A program made the position numbers and the translations under genes. Below, one piece after another: positions 7,624 through 16,092 of a stretch of DNA of 64,000 nucleotides; the first letter of the stretch is position 1, and every line of letters begins with the position of its first letter. The DNA is from Saccharopolyspora gregorii (GTDB lineage Bacteria > Actinomycetota > Actinomycetes > Mycobacteriales > Pseudonocardiaceae): positions 2,418,001 to 2,482,000 of the forward strand of contig NZ_CP059556.1 of the NCBI RefSeq assembly GCF_024734405.1, in the 5' to 3' direction. The notes beneath the pieces are model-generated. The model saw only the letters and a list, made by a program, of their open reading frames with translations, was not told the DNA's origin and ran no database searches.

Positions 7624-9567
7624 ATGGGTGCAGTCGCCGACGAAGCCGCAGGACGGGCGGAGTGCTCGCTCCGGATCAGGCCGAAGCGCTTCATCCTCGA
7701 ACTCTCCGCGGCCGTCGTGCTCGCCGCGGTGGTGAGCCTCGCCGTGCAGCTGCCCCTCGCCCGCCTCGGCCTCAGCGAACCCACCGAACTGCCCGAGCTC
7801 GCCGCCACCGCCGGTGCCGCGCTGCTGCTCGTCCTGCTGCTCGGCGGCGCCCGGTTCGCCGACCGCGTCCCCGCCCGGCTGCGGCTGCCCGCGATTTGGG
7901 TGGCGCTGCCCGCGCTGGCCACCACCGTGCTCGCCTGGCCGCTGGAACCGACCCGGCTGTACTACGGCGGCGTGTCCGTCGACCAGATGTTCCGGATGCA
8001 GTACCTGACCCGGCTCGCCGACTCGCCGGTGCCGGCGGACATGAACTACCCGGGCATCGCGCCCTACTACCCGGCGGGCTGGTTCTGGCTGGGCGGTCGC
8101 TTCGCCGACCTCACCGGGCAGCCCGCGTGGGCCGCGTACAAACCGTTCGCGCTGCTGACCATCGCCGTCACCGCCGCCGTCGCGTTCACCCTGTGGAGCA
8201 CCGTGGTGCGCAGGCGGGTAGCCGTGCTGTGCGCGGTCGCCACCACGCTCAGCGGCTTCCTGCACGGCTTTGACGAGCCGTACGCGTGGATGTCGGTGGC
8301 CTGGCTCGCGCCGGTCGCCGTCGCCGCCTGGCACGTACTGCGCTGCCGGGAGCACCCGCACCGCGCCGCGCACCTCGGCATCGGGCTGTTCCTCGGCTTC
8401 ACGGCCATCACCTACGCGCTGTACCTCGCGTTCGCCACCGCCGTGCTCGTCGGGATGGCCGCCGTCGTCGCCACCGCCCGCATCCGCGCCGGAGGCGGCG
8501 TCGCCCGCGTCGCAGGCCCGCTGGTGCTGCGGCTCGCCGCCGTCGGCGCGATCGGCGGGGTCGTGGCGCTGACCGCGTGGGCGCCGTTCCTGCTCGCGAA
8601 GCTCGGCGGAGCCGGGGGTGCGGGCGCGGCGAACCGGTACCTGCCCGCGGAATCGGTGCCGCCGTTCCCGTTCCTCGAACCCACCCCGTTCGGCGCGCTG
8701 TGCCTCGCCGGGTTCTGCTGGCTGGTGCTCGCGTGCCGCCGCGACGAGACGGCGGCGGCGCTGCTCGTGCTCACCGGCGCCACCTACGCGTGGTTCGCGC
8801 TCTCCGCGCTCGCCGTCGCGGCGGGCACCACGCTGCTCGCGTTCCGCACCACCGCCGCGCTGGAGGTGCTGCTCGCCGCCGCAGGCGTGCTCGGACTGCT
8901 CGACCTGTGGCGGCGCGGCCTGCCCCGGCTGCGGGAGCGGTGGCGCGCGCGGGTCGCGGCGCTCGCCGTGCTGCTCGGCCTCGCCGGATCGATCAGCACC
9001 GTGGAGACCGCGCTGGCCACCAGCATCGCCGAGGCCGCGGGTCCCGCCTACGAGGACTACTACCCGACGGGCTCCAACGCGCAGCGCAGGCAGGACCCCG
9101 CGCAGCCCGGGGCGTGGAACGACGAGCTGGCCACCGCGCTCGCCGGAACCACCGGCCGCCCGCCCGCCCGGATCACGCTGCTCACCACGTACCACCCGAT
9201 CATGTCGTTCGCGCCCTACTGGGGTTTCCAGCAGGAGACCCCGCACTACGCCAACCCGCTCGCGCACTACGAGGAGCGCGCCGCGCTGATCCGCGGCTGG
9301 GCAGGCGCCGCCGGGCCCGACGAGCTCGCCGCGATGCTGCACCGCAGCCCGTACCCGCCGCCGAACGCGTTCCTGCTGCGCCGCGAGGACGACGGGCTGC
9401 ACCTGACGCTGTCGCACGACGCGTTCCCGCACCAGCCCAACGTGCAGATCTACGACGTGCGCTTCGGCCCGGCGCTGTTCGACTCCCCGCGCTTCGTCCG
9501 CCGGGACGTCGGTCCCTTCGCCGTCATCGCGCTGACCGACCCCGGGGGAACCCGTTCGTCCCGGTGA
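7624..9567 (+). CDS. aftA: Galactan 5-O-arabinofuranosyltransferase (AftA-like)
   Basis: This 647-residue membrane glycosyltransferase (GT-C type) is expected to add the first arabinofuranose from decaprenyl-phospho-arabinose to the galactan chain of arabinogalactan, at the outer face of the membrane. About 11-13 hydrophobic segments occupy residues 20-460. The loop after them carries acidic residues usual for GT-C enzymes (GGVSVDQMFRMQYLTRLAD). A C-terminal extracytoplasmic domain follows (about 465-647, with YEDYYPTGSNAQRRQDP). Length matches AftA homologues of about 640 residues. A palindrome ACACGTGT lies at 7604-7611, just before the ATG; no strong ribosome site is seen. The gene stands alone, as aftA often does outside the emb cluster, and supports a mycolata/Pseudonocardiales origin. 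Confidence 0.8.
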   Translation: MGAVADEAAGRAECSLRIRPKRFILELSAAVVLAAVVSLAVQLPLARLGLSEPTELPELAATAGAALLLVLLLGGARFADRVPARLRLPAIWVALPALATTVLAWPLEPTRLYYGGVSVDQMFRMQYLTRLADSPVPADMNYPGIAPYYPAGWFWLGGRFADLTGQPAWAAYKPFALLTIAVTAAVAFTLWSTVVRRRVAVLCAVATTLSGFLHGFDEPYAWMSVAWLAPVAVAAWHVLRCREHPHRAAHLGIGLFLGFTAITYALYLAFATAVLVGMAAVVATARIRAGGGVARVAGPLVLRLAAVGAIGGVVALTAWAPFLLAKLGGAGGAGAANRYLPAESVPPFPFLEPTPFGALCLAGFCWLVLACRRDETAAALLVLTGATYAWFALSALAVAAGTTLLAFRTTAALEVLLAAAGVLGLLDLWRRGLPRLRERWRARVAALAVLLGLAGSISTVETALATSIAEAAGPAYEDYYPTGSNAQRRQDPAQPGAWNDELATALAGTTGRPPARITLLTTYHPIMSFAPYWGFQQETPHYANPLAHYEERAALIRGWAGAAGPDELAAMLHRSPYPPPNAFLLRREDDGLHLTLSHDAFPHQPNVQIYDVRFGPALFDSPRFVRRDVGPFAVIALTDPGGTRSSR

Positions 9568-9601
9568 TCGGGGCGGTGGGCCGTTCACCCGAGGCGGATC
9601 G

Positions 9602-9620
9602 TCAGGTTAGCCTTGCCTCA
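9602..9620. promoter_or_regulatory. Iron box (IdeR/DmdR1-type operator)
   Basis: The 19 bases TCAGGTTAGCCTTGCCTCA match the DtxR/IdeR consensus TTAGGTTAGGCTAACCTAA at about 15 positions, including the core GGTTAG and CCT arm. It ends 29 bases before the start of a siderophore-interacting protein, the usual position for iron-dependent repression. Confidence 0.75.
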
Positions 9621-9649
9621 GAGAGACGAATCGCGATGAGGAGGGCCGA

Positions 9650-10468
9650 ATGGCTGGAGCGGGCAAGCCCAGGCCGATCAAGCGGCTGCGAGTGCTGCGC
9701 AAGGAACAGCTCACCCCGCACATGATCCGCATCGTGGCGGGCGGGGACGGCATCCGGGCTTACCAGCACAACGAGTTCACCGACGCGTACGTGAAGGTGA
9801 TCTTCCCGGTGGCCGGCGTGGCGTACCCGGAACCGCTGGACATGGGCGTCATCACCGCGGAGCTGCCGCGCGAGCAGTGGCCCAGCACCCGCACCTACAC
9901 GGTCCGGTACTACGACGCCGACGCGGGCGAGCTCACCATCGACTTCGTGCACCACGGCGACACCGGCCTCGCCGGGCCGTGGGCGGCGAACGCGGCGGTC
10001 GGCGACGAGCTGCTGCTCGCGGGGCCGGGCGGCGCTTACGCGCCGGACCCGGCCGCGGACTGGCACCTGCTGGTCGGTGACGAGAGCGCGCTGCCCGCGA
10101 TCGCCGCCGCGCTGGAGGCGCTGCCCGCGGGCGCGCAGGCGCGGGCCGTGGTCCTGGTGGACGACGTGCAGGAGCAGCAGCCGCTGGCGACCAAGGCCGA
10201 CGCGCAGGTCCGCTGGCTGCACCGCGCGGCGGGCGACGACGTGGCGACCGCGGTGCGGGAGCTGGAGTTCCCGCCCGGCGACGTGCACGCCTTCGTGCAC
10301 GGCGAGGCCGGGTTCGTGCGGGAGCTGCGCCGCTACCTGCTCGACGAGCGCGGCGTCACCAAGGACCGGCTGTCGATCTCCGGGTACTGGCGCCAGGGCA
10401 AGAACGACGAGCAGTGGCGCCAGGAGAAGGCCGCCGAACGCGCCGCCGAGCAGGCCGCGACGGCCTGA
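9650..10468 (+). CDS. Siderophore-interacting protein (ferric-siderophore reductase, SIP family)
   Basis: A 272-residue cytoplasmic flavoprotein of the SIP/ViuB family, which reduces imported ferric siderophores to release iron. The FAD-binding N-terminal domain shows STRTYTVRYYDADAGELTIDF with the conserved R-x-Y-T/S segment near residues 82-96. Next comes the HGDTGLAGPWA loop, then a C-terminal NAD(P)H-binding region with LLVGDESALPAI and the terminal LSISGYWRQGKND, a SIP hallmark. The ATG follows GATGAGGAGG. An iron box lies just upstream, so expression should rise under iron limitation through IdeR/DmdR1. No siderophore transporter or synthase lies beside it here. Confidence 0.92.
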   Translation: MAGAGKPRPIKRLRVLRKEQLTPHMIRIVAGGDGIRAYQHNEFTDAYVKVIFPVAGVAYPEPLDMGVITAELPREQWPSTRTYTVRYYDADAGELTIDFVHHGDTGLAGPWAANAAVGDELLLAGPGGAYAPDPAADWHLLVGDESALPAIAAALEALPAGAQARAVVLVDDVQEQQPLATKADAQVRWLHRAAGDDVATAVRELEFPPGDVHAFVHGEAGFVRELRRYLLDERGVTKDRLSISGYWRQGKNDEQWRQEKAAERAAEQAATA

Positions 10469-10502
10469 CCGCCCCTCGGCCCGCCGCGGGCGGGTCGGGC
10501 GG
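10469..10502 (+). terminator. Terminator after the SIP gene
   Basis: GC-rich nested inverted repeats (CCGCCC at 10469-10474 with GGGCGG at 10497-10502, and GCCCGC/GCGGGC inside) start just after the stop codon. Confidence 0.5.
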
Positions 10503-10600
10503 CACGAGGGTGGTGGACGTCCCGGGATCGGCACGGGGGCGTCCACCGGCGCGGGAAACGGGTACTACTACTCATGCGCCCCGCGCCGAAGGAGGCGATC

Positions 10601-10960
10601 ATGAGTGCTCGCAGTCGTTCGCCCAGGAGGAGCAGCATGACCGAGCAGAAGCGATCCCCGATCCAGGCGTTCCGCCGCCTGCTGGTCAACCCGGTGTCGC
10701 TGGGCTACCTGGCCCTGGTCGCCGCCGTCTGGGCCTGGGTGCTGGTGATGACGTTCCTGGTGCCGCACCCGGACGCGAGCCTCGCCGGGGTGTGGGGCTT
10801 CCTGGTGACCGCGCCGACCTCGCTGCTGTTCCTGGGCATGTCGAGCCCGTTGGTGTGGGTGGGCGTGGCCGTCGCGGCGGTGTTCCAGGCCCTGCTGCTC
10901 GGCGCCGCGTACCGCGGGATCACCGGCCTCGTCCGCCGGGCCGGGACCAGCGCCGCCTGA
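10601..10960 (+). CDS. Small membrane protein, SCO4225-like
   Basis: A 119-residue protein with a basic N-terminus and two or three hydrophobic segments (LGYLALVAAVWAWVLVMTFLV, then FLVTAPTSLLFLGM and LVWVGVAVAAVFQALLLGAAY). It resembles the small SCO4225-type membrane proteins of actinomycetes, whose role is unknown. The ATG at 10601 is chosen over an in-frame ATG at 10574 because AAGGAGG lies 6 bases before it. It stands alone between the SIP terminator and a region of decayed genes. Confidence 0.65.
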   Translation: MSARSRSPRRSSMTEQKRSPIQAFRRLLVNPVSLGYLALVAAVWAWVLVMTFLVPHPDASLAGVWGFLVTAPTSLLFLGMSSPLVWVGVAVAAVFQALLLGAAYRGITGLVRRAGTSAA

Positions 10961-11124
10961 GCGGGGCGTTCACCGCGGCAGCCCGGGCCCGGACGGTCCC
11001 TGAGGCGAGGCAGCCCTTCGTGCACAGCCCCGTTCGGGCCGGGCGAGGGGGCTTCGCGGCCCTCGCGCTGTGCTGGACCGCCTCGAACCGCGGCCGGCCG
11101 ACGCCCTGTCCCGGTGAGCGGGCA

Positions 11125-11566
11125 TCACGAGGTGGAATTCGGCTCCACCACGAGGAATCCGTGATCGCGATCCGCGGGGAGCACGCCGTTTCCGGGGCGG
11201 CACAGGAACTCCACCACCGGTGTGCTGGTGTGGTAGCAGACCACCGACGAGTCGACGCCGAAGACGCCCGCTGGGTCCAGGAAGAACGGCAGCTCGGCGA
11301 GCCGCAGCACGTCCCCATCCGGGCGCGCAGTTCGTCGAGCAACGAGCCGAAGTCGGCGGTGCGTGCACGACTGCGTCGAGCAGGGTGAGCACGGGCGCCA
11401 GCCGCGGGTCGGCATCACCGGCGATCAGCAGGGCGCGCCGAGCACCTTCGAGCAACCGGGACACCGCGTAGTCGCGGGTCTCCCCGAGCTGCCTGCGGCC
11501 GCTGCTGCGCAGGAATACCGCGAGCAGCAGGATTTCCTCGCCGTCGTCGACGTCACCAGTGCTCAT
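11125..11566 (-). pseudogene. Frameshifted remnant of a hypothetical protein
   Basis: Read on the minus strand from the ATG at 11566, a good coding frame (MSTGDVDDGEEILLLAVFL...) runs to about 11356. It then continues one frame over (DFGSLLDELRA) for about 12 codons, and shifts again near 11320 into a frame reading RPDGDVLRLAELPFF to VVEPNSTS, ending at 11125. Joined, the three pieces give a coherent protein of about 145 residues that I do not recognise. Two shifts in 40 bases suggest decay, though sequencing error cannot be excluded. Its start overlaps the end of the nitroreductase remnant by 14 bases, so the two were once coupled. Confidence 0.55.
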
Positions 11567-11814
11567 GCCGCACGACCTCCGAGTCGTCGCGGCGCACCGA
11601 CCGCTGGTGTTCCCCGTCCGGACGGCCGATCGGCACTACCAGCACCGGGGCGATGCGGCCCGGGAGGTCGACCGACCTGCGGACGGGTCCGGCGAGGAAG
11701 CTGCTGACGGGGCAGCCGCCGAGTCCGAGGGGGTCGCGTCGTCGATCGGTTCACCGGTGAAGCGCCGGGTCCCAGTGCGCCCGGCGCGCTCGCGATGTCG
11801 TGTTCGGTGGTCAT
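11553..11814 (-). pseudogene. Nitroreductase remnant with internal deletion
   Basis: The minus strand starts with ATG at 11814 behind a GGAGG site (MTTEHDIAS). A second frame reads TGTRRFTGEPIDDATP, the N-terminal signature of flavin-dependent nitroreductases. A third frame then carries a typical nitroreductase C-terminus (LGLGGCPVSSF, then VLVVPIGRPDGEH) and ends at 11553. The roughly 110-140 residues expected between the two are missing, so the gene lost its centre and gained frameshifts. The 240 bases upstream (11815-12055) show no gene that I can support. Confidence 0.6.
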
Positions 11815-12055
11815 CCTCCGTCCCCCGTCCGCCCGGCGTCCTGGGCCGCTGCCCACGACGTCCGCTCGGGCATTCGGTCGTCGAACCACCGGGTGGTGGA
11901 GGGGGAACAGGTCGCGACGGTGCGATCGGCGTTCGCCGGACTGGTGGTTCCAGCGCGGTCCGCGATTCCGGTGCGGTGCGGCCGAATTCGATGCACGGCC
12001 CGTCGATCTTCGATGTGGGTGCTGTCCCGCACCGGGCGGCCCGACTCGCCCGCGG

Positions 12056-12886
12056 TCAGGCGTCGGTTCCGGCGGCGCTCGCCTCCTGCGGCTCCACTTG
12101 GGCGAGGCGGGCCCGCAGCGACGCGGTCACCGCGCGGTACGAGTCGCTGCCCAGCACCAGCCGCAGCGGGGCGGGCCGCTGCTCCGCGCTGTCGATGACG
12201 CGGGCCGCGATCTTCACCGGGTCGCCGACGATCGGCACCGGCGCGCCCTCCCGGAGGCCGCGCACGAAGGCGGCGGGTGTGCCGTCGTAGGCGGCGAGCG
12301 GTGCGCCGGTGCGCAGGCTGGAACCCGCGAACGCGGTGCGCGCCCCGCCCGGTTCGACCAGCGTCACCTCCGCGCCGAACGGGGCGACCTCCTGGGCCAG
12401 CGCCTCGAAGAAGCCCTCCACGCCCCACTTGCTCGCGTGGTACAGCGAAGCGCCCGCGTGTGCGGCGATGCCCGCGACCGAGGAGATCGGGATCAGCCGT
12501 CCGCCGCCCTGCGCCCGCAGGTGCGGCAGCGCGGCCCGCGCCGTCTGGATGGAGCCGAGCAGGTTGGTGGTGATCTGGTGCAGCACCTGCTCGTCGCTGA
12601 CCTCCTCGGCCGCGCCGAACAGGCCGTAACCGGCGTTGACGACCACCACGTCGATGCGGCCGAGGTCGGCGAACGCGGCGTCCACGACCTCCCGGATCCG
12701 GGGCAGGTCGGTGACGTCGAGGTGGGCGAGCCGGAACCGGTCGCCGTGGGCGTCGCGGAGGTCGTCGGCGGAACCCTCGCGGCGGACGGTGCCCGCCACC
12801 CGGTCGCCGCGGGCCAGCAGTTGCTCCGCCAGCTGCCGCCCGAATCCGCTGTTGACGCCGGTGATGAGCCAAGTGCGCGTTGTCAT
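12056..12886 (-). CDS. Short-chain dehydrogenase/reductase (SDR)
   Basis: A 276-residue classical SDR acting in the cytoplasm with NAD(P)H. The cofactor motif is TGVNSGFGR (residues 8-16), the structural NAG motif is VNAGYG, and the catalytic Ser and Tyr-x-x-x-Lys are S in ISSVAG and YHASK. The C-terminal half is typical of the SDRs often annotated as oxidoreductase or short-chain dehydrogenase in actinomycetes. The ATG at 12886 is the first that keeps the Rossmann fold at the N-terminus. It is divergent from an XRE regulator 101 bases away, a common pairing in which the regulator controls the dehydrogenase. A paralogue of identical length lies at 16336-17166. Confidence 0.88.
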   Translation of the reverse strand: MTTRTWLITGVNSGFGRQLAEQLLARGDRVAGTVRREGSADDLRDAHGDRFRLAHLDVTDLPRIREVVDAAFADLGRIDVVVVNAGYGLFGAAEEVSDEQVLHQITTNLLGSIQTARAALPHLRAQGGGRLIPISSVAGIAAHAGASLYHASKWGVEGFFEALAQEVAPFGAEVTLVEPGGARTAFAGSSLRTGAPLAAYDGTPAAFVRGLREGAPVPIVGDPVKIAARVIDSAEQRPAPLRLVLGSDSYRAVTASLRARLAQVEPQEASAAGTDA

Positions 12887-12987
12887 GGCACCGAGCCTCG
12901 CCGCCCGCGGGCGCGCCCGGCAGCCCCCGCTGTTCCTGGTAGTGCGGGGGACACCCACCGCGCCGCCGCGGCGGCATACTGGAGCGC

Positions 12988-13812
12988 ATGGGCAACGCGC
13001 TCGGCGACTTCCTGCGGGCCAGGCGGGAACTGGTCACCCCGGCCGAAGTGGGCCTGGCGCCCGGCACCGGCCTGCGCCGGGTGCCGGGGCTGCGCCGCGA
13101 GGAGGTCGCGACCCTCGCGGGGATCAGCGTCGAGTACTACCTGCGCTTGGAGCAGGGCCGGGACCGCAGCCCGTCGCCGCAGGTCATCGAGGCGATCGCC
13201 GGGGTGCTGCAACTGGACGCCGAAGGCGTCGAGCACCTGACCGCGCTCGCGAGCCCCCGGCCGCGCCGCCGCGCGCGGCGGGAACCGCAGGTACCGCGCG
13301 GGCTGGAGCTGCTGCTGCGCACGCTCAACGTGCCCGCGCTGGTGTGCACCAAGTACGGCGAGGTGCTGGCGGTGAACGCGCTCTCCCGGGAACTGCTGCC
13401 GAGCGCGGCACCGGGTACGAACCGGCTGCGCGCCCTGTTCACCGAACCGGAGGCGCAGCACCGCGTCCCCGATTGGGAGGAGCACGCCGCCGACGCGGTC
13501 GCGCACCTGCGCGCGCAGAGCGGCGCCGACGTCGAGGACGAGCGGCTGCATGCGCTGATCGGCGAGCTGTCGATGAAGAGCGAGCGGTTCCGCACCCTGT
13601 GGGCGCGGCACGACGTGCGCCGGGCCCACGGCAGCCGGTTCCGCGTCCGGCACGCGAAGCTCGGCGAGGTGGAGCTGCTGGCGGAGAAGTTCACCGTTCC
13701 CGGCGACGGCGGCCTCGAAGCGCTGCTGCTGCACGCCGAACCCGGCACCGCCTCCGCCACGGCCCTCGCCCGGCTCCGCGACCTGGTGGACCTGCGAACC
13801 GACCCCGAGTGA
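12988..13812 (+). CDS. Helix-turn-helix regulator with MmyB-like ligand domain
   Basis: A 274-residue cytoplasmic regulator. The N-terminal XRE domain carries RRVPGLRREEVATLAGISVEYYLRLEQGRD (about 29-58), the signature of the MmyB-type group. The C-terminal part (about 105-270) matches the MmyB-like PAS-type ligand domain, which in a studied relative binds fatty acids (ALVCTKYGEVLAVNALSREL; RFRTLWARHDV). Divergent transcription from the SDR at 12886 suggests it controls that gene. Residues 87-93 are an Arg-rich linker. The 215 bases after it hold the decayed repeat copy B. Confidence 0.9.
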   Translation: MGNALGDFLRARRELVTPAEVGLAPGTGLRRVPGLRREEVATLAGISVEYYLRLEQGRDRSPSPQVIEAIAGVLQLDAEGVEHLTALASPRPRRRARREPQVPRGLELLLRTLNVPALVCTKYGEVLAVNALSRELLPSAAPGTNRLRALFTEPEAQHRVPDWEEHAADAVAHLRAQSGADVEDERLHALIGELSMKSERFRTLWARHDVRRAHGSRFRVRHAKLGEVELLAEKFTVPGDGGLEALLLHAEPGTASATALARLRDLVDLRTDPE

Positions 13813-13850
13813 ACCGCGCTGTCCTCGCTCCCCTAGGCGGGCCGGTCCTG

Positions 13851-13915
13851 TCAGCGGCGAAACCGCTGAGCCGCCGGCCACCTGATCAGCCGGACTCCGG
13901 CGGGTTCCCAGCGGT
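13851..13915 (+). repeat. Structured intergenic repeat, copy B (decayed)
   Basis: The small hairpin (TCAGCGG with CCGCTGA, 13851-13869) and the CCACCTGATCAGCCGGAC spacer match the start of copies A and C. The following GGCGGGTTCCCAGCGG still resembles the left stem, but the right stem and the terminal GGTTCCGCCACC are gone. Confidence 0.6.
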
Positions 13916-14027
13916 TCCCCTGCTCGCGGAGCACGCGGCCGCGATCCGCGCCACGAGGTGACGCGCGGGGACCGCCGGGGCGCCCGGGTAGGGTCGGGGA
14001 TCCACCGCGGCGAGGGAAGGGACCGGC

Positions 14028-14399
14028 TTGGGCGAGCGGATGCAGATCGGCGAAGTGGCCGAGCGCACGGGGCTGTCGCTGCGGACGATCCGCTACTACG
14101 AAGAGGTCGGCCTGGTCGTCCCGAGCGACCGCAGCCCCGGCGGTTTCCGCCTCTACACCGACCCGGACGTCGACCGGCTGCGGCTGATCATGCGGATGAA
14201 GCCGCTGGGCTTCCAGCTCGACGAGATGCGCGAGCTGCTGGCGATCCTCGACCCGAAGGACGGCGACCCGGAGATCGCCGACCCGGACGCCCGGCTGGCC
14301 GAGTTCACCGCGGGTGCCGAGCAGGCCTGCGAGAAGCTGCGCGCCAAGCTGCGCATCGCCGAGGAGTTCGCCGAAGTGCTGCGCGCCCACCGGGCGTGA
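14028..14399 (+). CDS. MerR family transcriptional regulator
   Basis: A 123-residue MerR-type activator. The winged helix is clear: MQIGEVAERTGLSLRTIRYYEEVGLVVPSDRSPGGFRLY, then DRLRLIMRMKPLGFQLDEMRELL. After it comes a short coiled coil with one Cys (EQACEKLRAKLRI) but no Cys pair for metal binding. The TTG at 14028 is preferred because GGAAGGGA lies 6 bases before it; the ATG at 14040 is the alternative. It precedes the SulP transporter, an arrangement repeated in many actinomycetes, and probably controls it through the intergenic site near 14449. Confidence 0.88.
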   Translation: MGERMQIGEVAERTGLSLRTIRYYEEVGLVVPSDRSPGGFRLYTDPDVDRLRLIMRMKPLGFQLDEMRELLAILDPKDGDPEIADPDARLAEFTAGAEQACEKLRAKLRIAEEFAEVLRAHRA

Positions 14400-14448
14400 T
14401 CCCGCCCTCATCGGGTTCCGGGGGTGGGAGTCCGCGCGACGGTCTCGT

Positions 14449-14468
14449 CTAACGTAAGGGGAGAGTTG
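14449..14468. promoter_or_regulatory. Candidate MerR-type promoter element
   Basis: CTAACGTAAGGGGAGAGTTG lies between the MerR and SulP genes, in an AT-richer patch of a very GC-rich gap. ACGTTA-type sequences are frequent in actinomycete MerR sites. The dyad is imperfect, so this is a suggestion only. Confidence 0.3.
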
Positions 14469-14551
14469 CGGGTCGCCCGCCGCACCGCTGCCCCTTCCGG
14501 CGGCACGAAACCTCCGCGCCCCCCGCGGCGCCCGAGCACGTCTGGACCCCC

Positions 14552-16039
14552 GTGTCGAACTCCGCCGCCCCCACCTGGGCACGCCCGTCGTGGCTGTCGC
14601 CGAAGGTCGCCCGCACCGAGATCCTCGGTGGACTGGTCGTCGCGCTGGCGCTGATCCCGGAGGCGATCTCGTTCTCCATCATCGCCGGGGTCGACCCGAG
14701 CGTCGGCCTGTTCGCCTCGTTCACGATGGCGGTGGTGATCTCGATCGTCGGCGGTCGCCCTGCGATGATCTCCGCGGCGACCGGGGCGATCGCGCTGGTC
14801 GTCGCGCCGATCAGCCGCGAGCACGGGCTCGGCTTCCTGGTCGCCACCGTCATCCTCGGCGGGATCTTCCAGGTGGTCCTCGGCTCGCTCGGCGTGGCGA
14901 AGCTGATGCGGTTCGTGCCGCGCAGCGTGATGGTCGGCTTCGTCAACGCACTCGCCATCCTGATCTTCACCGCGCAGGTGCCGGAGCTGATCGGCGTGCC
15001 GTGGGCGGTGTACCCGCTGTTCGCCGCCGGGCTCGCCATCATGGTGCTGTTCCCGAGGCTCACCAAGGTGGTCCCGGCGCCGCTGGTGGCGATCGTCGCG
15101 CTGACCGCCACCACGATCGCCGCCGGGATCGCGGTGCCGACCGTCGGGGACAAGGGCGCGCTGCCGTCCGCGCTGCCCGTGCCCGGGCTGCCCGCGGTGC
15201 CGCTCACCCTGGAGACCCTGCGGCTCATCGCGCCGTACGCGCTGGCCTTCGCGCTCGTCGGGCTGATGGAATCGCTGATGACGGCGAAGCTCGTGGACGA
15301 CATCACCGACACCCGCTCGAACAAGACCCGCGAATCCATCGGGCAGGGCGTCGCGAACATCGTCACCGGTCTGTTCGGCGGCATGGGCGGCTGCGCGATG
15401 ATCGGTCAGACGATGATCAACGTGAAGACGGCGGGCTCCCGCACCCGGCTGTCCACGTTCCTCGCCGGGGCGTTCCTGCTGGTGCTGTGCCTGGTGTTCG
15501 GGCCGGTCGTGTCGCGGATGCCGATGGCGGTGCTGGTGGCGGTCATGGTGCTCGTCGCGTTCGGCACGTTCGACTGGCACAGCATCGCGCCGCGCACGCT
15601 GAAGCGGCTGCCCGCGGGGGAGAGCATCGTGATGGTGGTGACGGTGGCCGTGGTGGTGGCCACCGACAACCTCGCCGTCGGCGTCGTCGTCGGCTCGATC
15701 ACCGCGATGGTGATCTTCGCGCGCCGGGTGGCGCACCTGGTGGAGGTCAGCGCCGTCACCGACCCGGACGGGCGGCAGGTGGTGTACGCGGTGCGCGGGG
15801 AGCTGTTCTTCGCCTCCAGCAACGAACTGGTGTCCCGGTTCGACTACGCCGCCGACCCGGAGCACGTGACGATCGACCTGTCGGCCGCGCACATCTGGGA
15901 CGCCTCGACGGTGGCCGCGCTCGACGCGATCACCACCAAGTACGGGTCCCGCGGCAAGCAGGTGGAGATCACCGGCCTGAACGAGCCCAGCGCCACCCTG
16001 CACGGCAGGCTCACCGGCAGGCTGACCCCCGCGGGATGA
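14552..16039 (+). CDS. SulP-family anion transporter with C-terminal STAS domain
   Basis: A 495-residue inner-membrane transporter of the SulP (SLC26) family. About 10-12 transmembrane segments span residues 20-385, beginning with EILGGLVVALALIPEAISFSIIAGVDP, the family signature, and including AATGAIALVV. A C-terminal STAS domain follows (about 400-490: VYAVRGELFFASSN, HVTIDLSAAHIWDASTVAALD), a cytoplasmic regulatory module. Likely substrates are sulfate, bicarbonate or another anion; the sequence does not decide. The start is GTG at 14552. MerR lies 153 bases upstream on the same strand. A palindromic repeat begins 5 bases after the stop and may act as terminator. Confidence 0.9.
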   Translation: MSNSAAPTWARPSWLSPKVARTEILGGLVVALALIPEAISFSIIAGVDPSVGLFASFTMAVVISIVGGRPAMISAATGAIALVVAPISREHGLGFLVATVILGGIFQVVLGSLGVAKLMRFVPRSVMVGFVNALAILIFTAQVPELIGVPWAVYPLFAAGLAIMVLFPRLTKVVPAPLVAIVALTATTIAAGIAVPTVGDKGALPSALPVPGLPAVPLTLETLRLIAPYALAFALVGLMESLMTAKLVDDITDTRSNKTRESIGQGVANIVTGLFGGMGGCAMIGQTMINVKTAGSRTRLSTFLAGAFLLVLCLVFGPVVSRMPMAVLVAVMVLVAFGTFDWHSIAPRTLKRLPAGESIVMVVTVAVVVATDNLAVGVVVGSITAMVIFARRVAHLVEVSAVTDPDGRQVVYAVRGELFFASSNELVSRFDYAADPEHVTIDLSAAHIWDASTVAALDAITTKYGSRGKQVEITGLNEPSATLHGRLTGRLTPAG

Positions 16040-16043
16040 CCGA

Positions 16044-16092
16044 GGTCAATGGCCCATTCGCCCAGGGAACCGGGGTGAATGGGCCATTCACC
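16044..16092. repeat. Inverted GGTGAATGGCCC-type repeat
   Basis: The left arm GGTCAATGGCCCATTCGCC (16044-16062) pairs with GGTGAATGGGCCATTCACC (16074-16092) with two mismatches around an 11-base loop. Each arm is itself nearly palindromic. Sequence relatives with a GAGTGG core lie at 38714-38768 and 38814-38862. The stop codon of the LysR remnant lies inside the right arm. Confidence 0.7.
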
